Below are positions 1-8,710 of a stretch of DNA of 64,000 nt, piece after piece; the stretch's first letter is position 1, and each line of letters begins with the position of its first letter. Position numbers and translations under genes: made by a program. The DNA is from UBA11710 sp049287025 (lineage in GTDB: Bacteria; Patescibacteriota; Patescibacteriia; Magasanikbacterales; UBA922). The notes beneath the pieces are model-generated. The model searched no databases and was not told the origin of the DNA. It was given only the letters and a program-made list of their open reading frames with translations. The stretch is taken from assembly GCA_049287025.1 (NCBI GenBank), contig JBAQFA010000022.1, positions 1-64,000 on the forward strand, written 5' to 3'.

Positions 1-140
1 GTATGGGGTATAATGGTGCATCGACGATTGAACAATTGCAAAAGAATGCTAAATTTATAAAAATTAGTTCTTCAAGCTTGAAAGAAAGTCATCCCCATGA
101 TTTGGGGTTGATGGATGCCGCGCCGAATTATGAGGTGTAA
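1..140 (+). CDS. guaB: IMP dehydrogenase, C-terminal end (partial)
   Basis: Only the last 45 codons are inside the window; the reading frame starts at base 3 and stops at TAA 138-140. The visible residues begin MGYNGAST and continue through FIKIS, then ESHPHDLG and end APNYEV, the typical C-terminal tail of GuaB. The enzyme oxidises IMP to XMP with NAD, the first committed step to GMP. It points towards the minus-strand purine block, so GMP and IMP/AMP genes are neighbours on opposite strands. The stop codon abuts a palindromic repeat. Family call from remembered consensus; the catalytic part lies outside the window. Confidence 0.85.
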   Translation, partial: MGYNGASTIEQLQKNAKFIKISSSSLKESHPHDLGLMDAAPNYEV

Positions 141-172
141 TCCTGACCCGCCGATGAGGCGGGGAAGGATCC
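140..172. repeat. Palindromic repeat directly after guaB (family A half-element)
   Basis: Begins on the last base of the guaB stop codon with ATCCTGA, contains the palindrome CCGCCGATGAGGCGG and ends GGAAGGATCC. The same ends recur near 870-968, 2516-2650 and 46432-46872, and the core recurs at 20140-20177. Confidence 0.6.
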
Positions 173-233
173 CGTTGTAGAATAAATAAATAAGATCGTA
201 TTTTAGCTCAGGATAAAAGAACAAGTAATAAAA

Positions 234-264
234 AAATCTCCCGACGTAACGTCGGGAGATTTTT
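234..264 (+). terminator. Rho-independent terminator after guaB
   Basis: Perfect stem AAATCTCCCGACG / CGTCGGGAGATTT with a three-base loop and a T-run. It separates guaB from the next gene; the -35 of the following promoter overlaps its end. Confidence 0.85.
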
Positions 265-291
265 GACTTTTTGGTTTTTTAATGTTTAAAT
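263..291 (+). promoter_or_regulatory. Sigma70-type promoter of the GC-rich gene at 332
   Basis: TTGACT (263-268), 17 bp, TTAAAT (286-291). The same two hexamers with the same spacing precede the GC-rich gene at 39327. Confidence 0.6.
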
Positions 292-331
292 ATGTAGGTC
301 GTTCGTGTCCGTCCACTTTGGGAGGTTGGTT

Positions 332-703
332 ATGCAGGAAAGGCGCGACAAGCCGTTGAATCGGATCATTCTTCGGCACGGCAAAGTCTGCCGTATTGAG
401 GAATGGGTTCTGCGGAGGGAGCACTGGTGGCAGCCGTGGAAGGCTGTCATGCGTCTCCTCATCACGTCAGACGATGGAGGTTTCGAACTCAAGTTCAACA
501 GAAGAACCATCTCGGACTACCTGCCGCGACAGTTCTTTGTTGAAGAAGGGTTCGACGAACGAGTCGAAGGACTCATTCGCGGAATTCTTCCGAGAGAGGA
601 GACCGAGCGAGTGGTTGAAGCAATGATCGGTCAGTATGTTGGGGACACCTCGAGATTGATTGAACTCTTCCCCAACTTCATCATCACTGTCCTCCAGCCG
701 TAG
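332..703 (+). CDS. GC-rich orphan protein, 123 residues
   Basis: I do not recognise this protein. ATG at 332 is preferred because GGGAGG lies about seven bases upstream; an in-frame start at 305 lacks such a site. The product is soluble, with an early tryptophan-rich stretch (EEWVLRREHWWQPW) and many Arg/Glu. Its DNA is far richer in G+C, with C/G-ending codons, than any purine gene next to it. It stands alone with its own promoter and a GC-rich trailer ending in a two-tier hairpin. It is one of six such islands in the window. Function unknown; presence of promoter, ribosome site and terminator argues that it is expressed. Confidence 0.75.
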   Translation: MQERRDKPLNRIILRHGKVCRIEEWVLRREHWWQPWKAVMRLLITSDDGGFELKFNRRTISDYLPRQFFVEEGFDERVEGLIRGILPREETERVVEAMIGQYVGDTSRLIELFPNFIITVLQP

Positions 704-806
704 ATACCGTCTCGCCACCACAGTCGGTACCTGACTCCCCAAATAACGGTACTGACCAGGTTCTGCCCCTTCCTTTTGGCAGATCCGGACAGGAGGGAAA
801 GAAGAA
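704..806 (+). other. GC-rich trailer of the 332 gene
   Basis: No coding frame I would support. It keeps the high GC of the gene, holds a small hairpin CTGCC / GGCAG near 756-776 and purine-rich GGACAGGAGGG just before the terminator-like hairpin. Confidence 0.4.
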
Positions 807-870
807 ACACCCCACCCGTCCTAAGTTATAAAATATTTATGATTTAGGAAGGAGATTTGGGGTGTTTTTT
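807..870 (+). terminator. Two-tier hairpin terminator (type seen after GC-rich genes)
   Basis: Outer stem ACACCCCA (807-814) with TGGGGTGT (858-865); inner stem of 14 pairs counting G-U, 819-832 with 836-849, triloop ATA; unpaired AGGAGATT (850-857) between inner and outer 3' strands; then a T-run. The same layout is at 39588-39658 and 40174-40235. Confidence 0.7.
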
Positions 871-872
871 GT

Positions 873-968
873 GTCATTCTGAACGAAACGCAGTGAAGTG
901 AAGAATCCCTCTGTAGAATAAAAAATCCCGCACACAACGGGATCCTTCGTCGTTCCTCCTCAGGATTA
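873..968. repeat. Palindromic intergenic repeat, family A
   Basis: Left end TCATTCTGAACGAAACG with AAGAATCC, right end GGATCCTTCGTCG with CTCCTCAGGAT. The arms are inverted relative to each other around a short AT-rich centre. It stops next to the purH stop codon. Confidence 0.6.
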
Positions 969-969
969 G

Positions 970-2508
970 TTAGTGCTTGAAGCATCGAACCCCAGTAAAC
1001 ACCATCGCAATACCATGTTCATCACAAGCTTGAATTACTTCTTCGTCTTTGATACTACCACCAGGTTGGATAATAGCTTTAATTCCAGTAGAAGCGATTT
1101 TATCTATGCTATCACGGAAAGGGAAGAAAGCATCAGAAGCTAGAATAGCCCCATTAATTTTATCTCCAGATTTTCTAATAGCAATTTCCACCGCTTCTAC
1201 ACGAGAAACTTGTCCCGGACCGATCCCAATTGTGGTATTATTTTTGGCAATTAAAATGGCATTGGATTTGACATGTTTAAGAACTTTCCAAGCAAATAAC
1301 ATGTCTTGAATTTCTGCTTCAGTTGGTTGGACTTTGGTAACGATTTTCAAATCAGTTTCTAAAATATTTTGGACATCTTGATCTTGTACCAATAATCCAC
1401 CATCAAGATATTTATATTCATGTTTGGGTTTCAAAGTAGTAATTTCACCCAGTTCCAAAACTCTTAAATTTTTCTTAGTAGCCAGAATTTCCAGAGCTTC
1501 TGGTTCATAGTTTGGTGCTAAAACTATTTCCGCAAAAACTTTGGTAATTTCTTCGGCAATAGTTTTGGTACAAACTCTATTTAAACAAATAATTCCGCCG
1601 AAAGCCGACAGAGCATCAGCATTATAAGCGCGTTTGAATACTTCAGTAATGTCAGTACCAGTGGCAGACCCACAAGGATTGGCATGTTTTACTACCACAC
1701 AGGCTGGTTCTGTAAATTCGCGCAAAGTTGTTAGACCGCCGTCAGCATCATTTAGATTGTTGTAAGAAAGCTTTTTGCCTTGCAAAATTTTGGCATTTAA
1801 AATATTGTGTTCATGATTGTTTGGTTCTTTGTAAACAGCCGCCAGTTGGTGTGGGTTCTCACCATAACGTAGTTCGTAATCAAATTTTTCATAAGTGAGG
1901 GAAAGTTTTTCAGGAAATTTTTCTTGATTAAAATATCCGGCAATAATTGAATCATACTGGGCTGTATGAGAAAAAGCTTTGGCAGAAAGTTTTTTTCTCA
2001 TCTCATAAGTTAATCCGCCAGTTTTTATTTCTTCTAGAATAGGTAAATAATCATTAGTATCAACTACTACACCGACCCAGCCAATATTTTTGGCTGCACT
2101 CCGGATCATGCTTGGGCCACCAATATCAATATTTTCTATTACTTCTTCTTCCGAAACATTTGGTTTTTGAATTGTAGCAGAAAATGGATACAAATTAACT
2201 ACTACCAAATCAATCCATTTAATATTATGTTCCTGGGCCACTTCAGCATGATTGTCACGCAAACCCAAGATTCCACCATGCACTAGTGGGTGCAGAGTTT
2301 TCACTCGACCATCCATCATTTCGGGGAAACCAGTAAATTCAGAAATTTCTATAGCGGGAATATTGGCTTCTAATAATTTTTTATAAGTACCACCAGTAGA
2401 AATAATTTCTACACCTAGTTCGTGTAAACTTTGTGCAAATTCAATTAAGCCTGTTTTATCGGAAACAGAGATTAGGGCGCGTTTGATTTGGGTTGTGTTT
2501 GTGTTCAT
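970..2508 (-). CDS. purH: Bifunctional AICAR transformylase / IMP cyclohydrolase
   Basis: Last two steps of IMP synthesis: formyl transfer from 10-formyl-THF to AICAR, then ring closure. At 512 residues it has the normal family length. The N-terminal cyclohydrolase domain begins with KRALISVSDKTG and holds STGGTYK; the transformylase domain shows LRYGENPHQ near residue 216 and VVKHANPCG near residue 272, the Lys-His pair typical of catalysis. It is the most downstream gene of the minus-strand purine block, followed by a family A repeat. The formyl donor would depend on folate enzymes such as FolD at the other end of the block. Confidence 0.97.
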   Translation of the reverse strand: MNTNTTQIKRALISVSDKTGLIEFAQSLHELGVEIISTGGTYKKLLEANIPAIEISEFTGFPEMMDGRVKTLHPLVHGGILGLRDNHAEVAQEHNIKWIDLVVVNLYPFSATIQKPNVSEEEVIENIDIGGPSMIRSAAKNIGWVGVVVDTNDYLPILEEIKTGGLTYEMRKKLSAKAFSHTAQYDSIIAGYFNQEKFPEKLSLTYEKFDYELRYGENPHQLAAVYKEPNNHEHNILNAKILQGKKLSYNNLNDADGGLTTLREFTEPACVVVKHANPCGSATGTDITEVFKRAYNADALSAFGGIICLNRVCTKTIAEEITKVFAEIVLAPNYEPEALEILATKKNLRVLELGEITTLKPKHEYKYLDGGLLVQDQDVQNILETDLKIVTKVQPTEAEIQDMLFAWKVLKHVKSNAILIAKNNTTIGIGPGQVSRVEAVEIAIRKSGDKINGAILASDAFFPFRDSIDKIASTGIKAIIQPGGSIKDEEVIQACDEHGIAMVFTGVRCFKH

Positions 2509-2515
2509 AGGTTAT

Positions 2516-2650
2516 GTCATCCTGAGGGAGTCCAAGCGACCGAAGGATCTTTCTGAGCATAGTATTTTGGACTACAACAGATAAATGTAATTAATTATTT
2601 TTATTCTTCGAAAGATCCTTCACCCACTGCGGTGGGTTCAGGATGAACGA
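2516..2650. repeat. MITE-like inverted repeat between purN and purH (family A)
   Basis: Arms GTCATCCTGAGG...GAAGGATCTTTC and GAAAGATCCTTC...CAGGATGAAC are inverted around about 60 bp of AT-rich sequence. The right arm overlaps the end of purN and encodes its last residues and TGA stop. Confidence 0.65.
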
Positions 2651-3207
2651 CGAATAGCTTCAATAAAAGCCTCCCCCTCCAATTTTTGGACTTTATTTTT
2701 TAAACTCTCAGCAGTTTCATTTGGATCAATTGAACATTTTTTTTGTACAATGATCTTTCCGCTATCAACTGATTCATCTACCAGGTGAACTGTACAGCCA
2801 GATTCTGTTTCGTGAGCTTTTAAAACTTCTTCATGTACATTCAAATCCATTCCGCCAGCAAATTTTGGTAAGAGTGAGGGATGAACATTCAAAATTCTGT
2901 CGCGAAAAGCATTAATAAAAACAGGGGAGAGGATACGCATCCAACCAATTAGTAATATCAAATCAACATTATATTTATCAAGTTCAGCTAATAATCTAGT
3001 ATCATATTCTTCCCGGGTTTCCCCCTTATTTAAAATTAAACAGTTTGTATTTAAATTGTGATTTTTGGCACGCTCAAGAATATAAGCATCTGGTTTATTG
3101 CTTATTACAATTTCAATTTTTGCTTCAAGTTCTCTGGATTCAATTGCGTCAATTATGGCTTGCATGTCTGTACCACGAGTTGAACCTAGAATAGCGAGTT
3201 TTTTCAT
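2638..3207 (-). CDS. purN: Phosphoribosylglycinamide formyltransferase
   Basis: Third step of purine synthesis, transfer of formyl from 10-formyl-THF to GAR. ATG at 3207 (MKKLAILGSTRGT) is preferred over an upstream in-frame start because it opens directly on the first strand of the fold. Family motifs are LLIGWMRILSP, the HPSLLPKF segment with the catalytic His and GCTVHLVDESVDSG with the catalytic Asp. About 189 residues, normal for PurN. The C-terminus RRSS and the stop codon are encoded by the family A repeat, so the repeat replaced or trimmed the original 3' end. Confidence 0.95.
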   Translation of the reverse strand: MKKLAILGSTRGTDMQAIIDAIESRELEAKIEIVISNKPDAYILERAKNHNLNTNCLILNKGETREEYDTRLLAELDKYNVDLILLIGWMRILSPVFINAFRDRILNVHPSLLPKFAGGMDLNVHEEVLKAHETESGCTVHLVDESVDSGKIIVQKKCSIDPNETAESLKNKVQKLEGEAFIEAIRRSS

Positions 3208-3217
3208 ATAGTATTTA

Positions 3218-3296
3218 TAGAACACAGATTAAACTGATTTAACAGATTTGAACAGATCAGTTTTTATCAGTTCTATCTGTTAGATCAGTGTTCTAT
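3218..3296. repeat. Inverted repeat between purD and purN (family B)
   Basis: Ends TAGAACAC and GTGTTCTA; the interior is built from related words such as GATTAAACTGATTTAACAG. It contains the purD TAG stop. Sister elements lie at 4618-4706, 10887-10974, 16571-16652, 44784-44870 and 48354-48442. Confidence 0.65.
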
Positions 3297-4600
3297 CTAA
3301 GATTGTTCATTATGTTTATACGTTTTTGAATAAGTTCTGTTGTACCAATATCTTTTCTGTGAAATAATGGTCCTTTGATTTTATTTATTTCTGTTTCAGC
3401 AATTTGTTCGGCTTCGTAAATAGTATCAGCGACACCTACTATCGCAATTGTTCGTGAACCAATTTCGTATAATCCATCTTCACGTTGATCTACACTAGCA
3501 AAATATAATTGATCTTTATTTACTACTTCGGAAATATCAATCTTCTGGTTTTTTACAGGATTATCTGGATAACCATTTGGTACAGTATATTTACAAACAG
3601 TTGCTTGATTGGCAAATCTGGCGTGTTCTTGTGTCAGTTCGCCTTTGGTAATTGCTTGGCAAAGTTCTACAAAATCAGATTTTAAAATTGCCAATACATT
3701 CATAGCTTCTGGGTCACCTAGGCGGGCATTATATTCTATTAATTTAACCCCGTCCTTAGTTAGCATAAAACCACCATAGAGAATACCAACATAACCTTCA
3801 CCAAATTCAGTGCATAGCGCATCACAAGTTTTTTGGTTAATGTCTTGGGCTTGCTTAATATCATCGTCAGTTAAAAATGGTAATTTATGATCAGCGTCAG
3901 AATATGTGCCCATACCACCAGTATTTGGACCCTCATCATTTTCAAAGGCGCGTTTGTGGTCTTGGACAGCGGGCACATGAGCCAGATGAGTACCATCGCA
4001 AAAACTCATTAGGGAAAATTCTTGGCCAATAAATTTTTCTTCAATTACAAAATTACTATTAGCATTTAATAATTCCTGGCAATATTCCAAAGCTTCGGTG
4101 TGTGAATGTAAATGATCACCAGCGACTTTTACACCTTTGCCACCCATGAGTCCATCAGCTTTAATTACATAGAGTTCACCAAGTTCATCAAGAAATTCTT
4201 GAACATCATCTAATGAAGAAAAGTTCTTATATTTTGGACTGCCAGGAATATTATATTTAGTTGTCAGATCACGGGTAAAACTTTTGCTGGTCTCCAACTG
4301 AGCTAACTTTTGTTTTGGACCAATACAAGGTATATTGTTTTGCCATAAAACATCAGCTACCCCGACAGACAGTGGTGCTTCGGGGCCAACAAAAACAAAA
4401 TCAATTTTGTGTTTAATTGCAAACTTTAACATTTCTTCGGCATCAGTCATTGAACCAATTTTGTATTCAGAACATAATTCAATAATACCAGGATTATTGC
4501 TGGAGGCAAAACAAAATAATTCCAGCGATTGTGGAGATTTTTTAAATGCCTTAGCAATAGCATGTTCACGAGCGCCACTTCCTATGATTAAGATTCGCAT
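3293..4600 (-). CDS. purD: Phosphoribosylamine-glycine ligase
   Basis: Second step: ATP-dependent joining of glycine to phosphoribosylamine. ATG at 4600 (MRILIIGSGAREHAI) is chosen because GSGAREHA is the N-terminal GARS motif; an earlier start adds a non-homologous tail. ATP-grasp motifs follow: KADGLMGGKGV near residue 150, NTGGMGTYSD near residue 230 and EYNARLGDPE near residue 275. About 435 residues, normal length. Both flanking gaps carry family B inverted repeats, and the stop codon is inside one of them. Confidence 0.96.
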   Translation of the reverse strand: MRILIIGSGAREHAIAKAFKKSPQSLELFCFASSNNPGIIELCSEYKIGSMTDAEEMLKFAIKHKIDFVFVGPEAPLSVGVADVLWQNNIPCIGPKQKLAQLETSKSFTRDLTTKYNIPGSPKYKNFSSLDDVQEFLDELGELYVIKADGLMGGKGVKVAGDHLHSHTEALEYCQELLNANSNFVIEEKFIGQEFSLMSFCDGTHLAHVPAVQDHKRAFENDEGPNTGGMGTYSDADHKLPFLTDDDIKQAQDINQKTCDALCTEFGEGYVGILYGGFMLTKDGVKLIEYNARLGDPEAMNVLAILKSDFVELCQAITKGELTQEHARFANQATVCKYTVPNGYPDNPVKNQKIDISEVVNKDQLYFASVDQREDGLYEIGSRTIAIVGVADTIYEAEQIAETEINKIKGPLFHRKDIGTTELIQKRINIMNNLR

Positions 4601-4617
4601 AATTTGTTTACAAATAT

Positions 4618-4706
4618 TAGATAGATACACGGATTAAACTGATAAAACGGATAAAAACAGATCTGTTCAAATCAGTTAAATCCGTTAGATTTGTGTATCT
4701 ATCTAG
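4618..4706. repeat. Inverted repeat between purF and purD (family B)
   Basis: Ends TAGATAGATACACGG and GTGTATCTATCTA, interior words GATTAAACTGAT and AAATCAGTTAAATC, folding on itself over nearly the whole gap. Confidence 0.65.
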
Positions 4707-4716
4707 GCTATGATAT

Positions 4717-6186
4717 TTAGCATCGTTTTGAATGTTCTTTTAGCTCCTCATATTTTTTAATTTTTGCTTCATCCACATCGCCAATCACATACCAGCCATC
4801 AAGATAAGGCATAGAAGGTCTATCAATGTTGTGTTGGCCTTTTCTAGTAACGGCTTCTACTAAATCAGGAATTTCTTGATAAAGCAAAATATCAGCCCCT
4901 ATATATTCGCGAATTTCTTCTACAGTTTTATTAGCCGCAATTAATTCTCCCCGAGTAGGAATATCAATACCATAAAAGTCAGGATTAATAACTAGGGGAC
5001 ATGGCGTGGCAAAGTAAATCTTTTTGGCTCCGGCTTCACGGACCATTTTCACTACCTCTTTGCTAGTGGTACCACGCACAATTGAATCATCAATTAACAT
5101 TACATCCTTGTCTCTAATTTCTACTTCTTGCGGTGATAATTTTTGTAAAACTGATTTTCTACGTTGGGTTTGTCCGGGCATCATGAAAGTTCTACCCACA
5201 AATGGGTTTTTGTAAATTCCCTCGGAATAACGCACCCCAATTTCATGAGCAAAAGATAGAGCTGAAGTGTTAGAAGAAAAGGGAATAGGAATAACTATAT
5301 CTGGTTTTATGTCCGGGTATTTTTCTAGCCAGCGTTTGGCTAGATTTTGACCCATGCGCAGACGAGCTCGATACACACTCACATTATTAATCATGGAATC
5401 TGGACGAGCCAAATAAATATATTCAAAAATGTCAGGCGTAAAAATTTCATTGCGGAGTTTTCGGCTATACATTTCACCTTGCATATTGATAAATACGACT
5501 TCACCAGGTTGAACATTGCCTTGGTGTTTAAATCCCAAAGGATAAAACATAGTATTTTCTGAAGCAAAAATATAATCACGTGTGCCATCTTCATTTTGTC
5601 TTAGGCCACAGACTAGAGGGCGAATGCCATGAGGATCACGAAAAACTACCATACCTTTGCCAGCTATTATAGTACAGACTGAATAAGCGCCACTGCAACG
5701 ATTATAAATAGATTCTACTGATTCACAAATATTTTCAAAAATGTCAGCATCATTATCAAATCTTTTTTGCATCTCCAGAGCAAAGATATTTAAGATAATT
5801 TCCAAATCTGAAGTAGTATTAAAATAAGCTCGATCTTTTTTTATTAATTCTTCTCGCAACTCAAAATAATTAACCAGATCACCATTGTGAGTCATGGCAA
5901 TACCATATGGAGAGAAAATCATGAGTGGTTGAGCGTTTTCAAAACTAAATTTGGAACCGGCAGTGGGGTAGCGGACTTGGGCAATTCCCATATTACCTTT
6001 TAACATATCCATATCATCCTGGACAAAAGTATCACGTACTAGTCCAGTTCCGCGCTTGATATGAAATTTTTCATTATACGTTAAAATACCACAAGCATCT
6101 TGGCCACGATGTTGCAGATGAATTAAACCATTATATAATTCTTGAGCCACTGGTTTGTGAGAAAAGATTCCAAGTGTACCGCACAT
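4717..6186 (-). CDS. purF: Amidophosphoribosyltransferase
   Basis: First committed step: PRPP plus glutamine gives phosphoribosylamine. The protein starts MCGTLGIF, so the glutaminase nucleophile is Cys2 and there is no propeptide. The N-terminal Ntn glutaminase domain includes HRGQDACGI and HNGDLVN; the C-terminal phosphoribosyltransferase domain carries the PRPP loop VMLIDDSIVRGTTS near residue 360. 489 residues is typical. No cysteine cluster like that of the Fe-S PurF type is obvious in the C-terminal half, though a Cys occurs in the last residues (KRC). Feedback by AMP/GMP is known for the family but cannot be judged here. Confidence 0.97.
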   Translation of the reverse strand: MCGTLGIFSHKPVAQELYNGLIHLQHRGQDACGILTYNEKFHIKRGTGLVRDTFVQDDMDMLKGNMGIAQVRYPTAGSKFSFENAQPLMIFSPYGIAMTHNGDLVNYFELREELIKKDRAYFNTTSDLEIILNIFALEMQKRFDNDADIFENICESVESIYNRCSGAYSVCTIIAGKGMVVFRDPHGIRPLVCGLRQNEDGTRDYIFASENTMFYPLGFKHQGNVQPGEVVFINMQGEMYSRKLRNEIFTPDIFEYIYLARPDSMINNVSVYRARLRMGQNLAKRWLEKYPDIKPDIVIPIPFSSNTSALSFAHEIGVRYSEGIYKNPFVGRTFMMPGQTQRRKSVLQKLSPQEVEIRDKDVMLIDDSIVRGTTSKEVVKMVREAGAKKIYFATPCPLVINPDFYGIDIPTRGELIAANKTVEEIREYIGADILLYQEIPDLVEAVTRKGQHNIDRPSMPYLDGWYVIGDVDEAKIKKYEELKEHSKRC

Positions 6187-6238
6187 ATAGTATAATTATA
6201 AAGTTTTTAAAGTTATAAAGTCGAAAGTAGAGAATTAG

Positions 6239-7597
6239 TTAAACTAGATTTACAAGTTTTGATGTGAGACCAATGTATGTTTTTGGGGTTAGTTTTAATA
6301 ATTTTTGTTTTTCAATTTTAGGAATATTTAAAATTTTTACAAATTTATAAATACTTTCTAAAGTCATATCTTGTCCGCGGGTTAATTCTTTTAATTGTTC
6401 ATAAGCATTATTATAACCACATTTACGTAAAATAGTTTGTATGGCTTCGGCCAAAACTTCTGGATTATCATCCAATTCCTTTTTTAATTGCATCTCGTTT
6501 ACAGTCAGACGAGATAAACCATTTAAAATATTTTTATTAGCTAATAGAGAATGTCCTAGAGCCACACCTTGATTCCGTAAGACTGTACTATCTGTCAAAT
6601 CGCGTTGCATACGGGAGATAGGGAGTTTTTCGGTCAAGTGATTTAGTAGAGCATTAGCTAGACCAAGATTGCCCTCAGCATTTTCAAAGTAAATTGGATT
6701 AATCTTGTGAGGCATAGTTGAAGAACCAATTTCACCGGCTTTATTTTTTTGAACAAATACACCCCGACTAATATAAGACCAGGTATCTCGGCAAAAATCT
6801 ATTAAAATAGTATTCACTCTAGCTAGATTCTGATAACTTTCGGCAATTGAATCATGGGGTTCAATTTGAATAGTTAATAAGTTTGGTTCTAAACCTAGAG
6901 ACTTAATAAATCTGGTTGAAAGTCTTAACCAGTCAACTTTTGGATAAGCAATTTGGTGCGCGGCCCAAGTACCAGTGGCTCCACCAAATTTTCCTAACAA
7001 TTTATGATTTTGTAATTGTTTAATTTGTCTATTTATTCTAGCGACAAACACAGCAATTTCTTTACCAACAGTCGTGGGTGTGGCTGGTTGTCCATGAGTC
7101 ATTGAGAGCATTGCAGTACTTTTGAATTTTTTGGCCATTTCAGTTAGCTCTTTTTTTATGGTTAATAAAGAATTTAAATATACATTATTTAATCCATTTT
7201 GCCACATGAGAGAAAAAGCCAAATTATTTATGTCTTCTGAGGTAATGGCAAAATGTAAAAATGGTAAATAAACAGTTAATTTTAAACTGAGAAGTTTGTT
7301 TTGTAAATAATATTCAATCGCTTTAACATCGTGCTTAGTTGTTGCTTCAATTTTTTTGATTTTTTTTGCTTCTAAAATAGAAAATTTTTCATAAATGGCT
7401 CGCAATTTTTTTTGTAAAGCAGGGGAGAGAGGTTTGACTTCTTTTATACCTTTTTCTTCAGATAATAAAATTAAATATTCCACTTCAACCATGAGACGAT
7501 ATTTCATCAGGGCCATTTCGGAGAAGTATGGTTGTAGTTCGTCAGTTTGGTTTGAATAACGTCCGTCTAGTGGAGAAATAGAATTTAGTGTATTCAT
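6239..7597 (-). CDS. purB: Adenylosuccinate lyase
   Basis: Fumarase/aspartase-superfamily lyase acting twice: SAICAR to AICAR in IMP synthesis and adenylosuccinate to AMP. The N-terminus SPLDGRYSNQT and length of 452 residues match the E. coli-type PurB rather than the shorter Bacillus type. TSEDINNLA, GQPATPTT and the signature SSTMPHKINP near residue 290 are intact. It is preceded by a family A repeat and sits between purE and purF. Confidence 0.96.
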   Translation of the reverse strand: MNTLNSISPLDGRYSNQTDELQPYFSEMALMKYRLMVEVEYLILLSEEKGIKEVKPLSPALQKKLRAIYEKFSILEAKKIKKIEATTKHDVKAIEYYLQNKLLSLKLTVYLPFLHFAITSEDINNLAFSLMWQNGLNNVYLNSLLTIKKELTEMAKKFKSTAMLSMTHGQPATPTTVGKEIAVFVARINRQIKQLQNHKLLGKFGGATGTWAAHQIAYPKVDWLRLSTRFIKSLGLEPNLLTIQIEPHDSIAESYQNLARVNTILIDFCRDTWSYISRGVFVQKNKAGEIGSSTMPHKINPIYFENAEGNLGLANALLNHLTEKLPISRMQRDLTDSTVLRNQGVALGHSLLANKNILNGLSRLTVNEMQLKKELDDNPEVLAEAIQTILRKCGYNNAYEQLKELTRGQDMTLESIYKFVKILNIPKIEKQKLLKLTPKTYIGLTSKLVNLV

Positions 7598-7600
7598 AGG

Positions 7601-7734
7601 GTTCGTTCATCCCGAATCCGCAAAGGGGTGAGGGATCTTTCTTGAGATAATATTTTTTAATTCATTAATTTTTGTTTTAAAAAGTTTTGATGTAGGAAAG
7701 ATTCCTCGTCACTTCGCTCCTCGGAATGAACGAA
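7601..7734. repeat. MITE-like inverted repeat between purE and purB (family A)
   Basis: Arms GTTCGTTCATCCCGAATCC and CTCCTCGGAATGAACGAA enclose about 70 bp of AT-rich sequence, with inner GGGATCTTTCTT / GGAAAGATTCC. The right arm encodes the last residues of PurE. Confidence 0.65.
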
Positions 7735-8107
7735 AAATTCGTTCTACAGCCAAAGCTGTATTACCCGGATCAAGAATAGTCATAACAGGAACATTACTAG
7801 GCATTTGTAGGGTTGAGTGAATATTTATCATCATGTCTTCTTTATCTTTAAATGGCGGACAGGCGATAACGGGTTTAGTAGAATTACCAGCCACAAAACC
7901 AGACAAGGCATTTGATCTACCAGCAATAGTAATATAAATTACTGATTCATCTTTGTATTTATCCAAGATTGCCAAAGCTTCTGGTGCTTGTTTATGAGCC
8001 GAGGCAACGTGTTCTTCGTGTAAAATATTGTATTCGTTCAGTTTGTCAGTAATTTTTTTGGCCCATTCTTGATCTGATGTAGAACCCATGATAATGATTG
8101 CTTTCAT
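7709..8107 (-). CDS. purE: AIR carboxylase, class II PurE
   Basis: Carboxylates aminoimidazole ribotide. The core motifs are IAGRSNALSG (61-70) and GNSTKPVIACPP (74-85), with ASAHKQAPE near residue 35. These resemble class II PurE (the PAICS/treponemal type), which uses CO2 directly, and not the GAGGAAHLPG motif of class I mutases. That fits the absence of purK. At 132 residues it is short, and the C-terminus RSFRGAK is encoded by the neighbouring repeat, so some native C-terminal sequence may be lost. Class assignment is from remembered motifs. Confidence 0.85.
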   Translation of the reverse strand: MKAIIIMGSTSDQEWAKKITDKLNEYNILHEEHVASAHKQAPEALAILDKYKDESVIYITIAGRSNALSGFVAGNSTKPVIACPPFKDKEDMMINIHSTLQMPSNVPVMTILDPGNTALAVERIFRSFRGAK

Positions 8108-8113
8108 AATGTG

Positions 8114-8164
8114 AAGGAATAAGGAGTAAAGAATAAGGAATAAGCCTACCTGCGCAGGCAGGGA
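8114..8164. repeat. Heptamer tandem repeat plus CCTGCGCAGG palindrome
   Basis: Four exact 7-nt registers, AAGGAAT, AAGGAGT, AAAGAAT, AAGGAAT (8114-8141), followed by the palindromic CCTACCTGCGCAGGCAGG (8145-8162). A five-unit array with the same unit is at 59810-59844. Confidence 0.7.
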
Positions 8165-8176
8165 AGAGAAATAAAA

Positions 8177-8665
8177 TTAATTTAATTCTTCAAAAATACC
8201 TAATTTTTTGTTTTTTTGTACATTGTCATAAATAAAATATTTGCCATTCATAACAACATAGACATTGGGTGGTAGTGTTTGTACATAAGCAATAGCAGCC
8301 CCAAGATTAAATAAACCATCTGAACTACCAAATTTATATGGAATCATTGCTCCGGCTAGTACAATAGTTTTGTCTTTTATTTCTGCAGCAATTAACTTTG
8401 CTGTGGCTACCATTGTATCAGTGCCGTGAGTAATAATTATTTTATCGCTCGTACTTTTTTTACAATTTTCCATAATATTAATACGATCCATTTCTGTCAT
8501 ATCCAAACTATCCATCATCATTAAAGTTTTTACATCAGTCTCTACTTTGTTTCGTCCCAAATTTAACATTTCAGAAAGATGGGTGTCTTTAAAATAAAGT
8601 TCACCAGTTAATTCATTATATTCTTTATCAAAAGTTCCCCCTGTCACAAATATTTGTATTTTCAT
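8177..8665 (-). CDS. Single-domain L-asparaginase-like protein
   Basis: 162 residues corresponding only to the N-terminal domain of type I/II asparaginases. It has TGGTF at residues 8-12, the second active-site motif THGTDTM near residue 79 and the substrate-site segment SSDGLFNLGAA. The C-terminal domain, which completes the active site of classical enzymes through subunit contacts, is absent and no second part follows. It lies between purE and an unknown gene. It may hydrolyse an amide or bind a ligand as an oligomer; actual activity is uncertain. A paralogue with an altered motif is at 58051-58569. Confidence 0.7.
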   Translation of the reverse strand: MKIQIFVTGGTFDKEYNELTGELYFKDTHLSEMLNLGRNKVETDVKTLMMMDSLDMTEMDRINIMENCKKSTSDKIIITHGTDTMVATAKLIAAEIKDKTIVLAGAMIPYKFGSSDGLFNLGAAIAYVQTLPPNVYVVMNGKYFIYDNVQKNKKLGIFEELN

Positions 8666-8710
8666 AATAAATTAATTTAAGTGATTATGATTTAATAGTA
8701 AAAAAATTAT

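Noticed and set aside
4618..4706. Reading the family B inverted repeats as ordinary terminators
   Set aside because: Stems are AT-rich, extend over the whole gap, lack a defined T-run and recur with the same words at distant loci, so a repeat element fits better. Some may still affect transcription.
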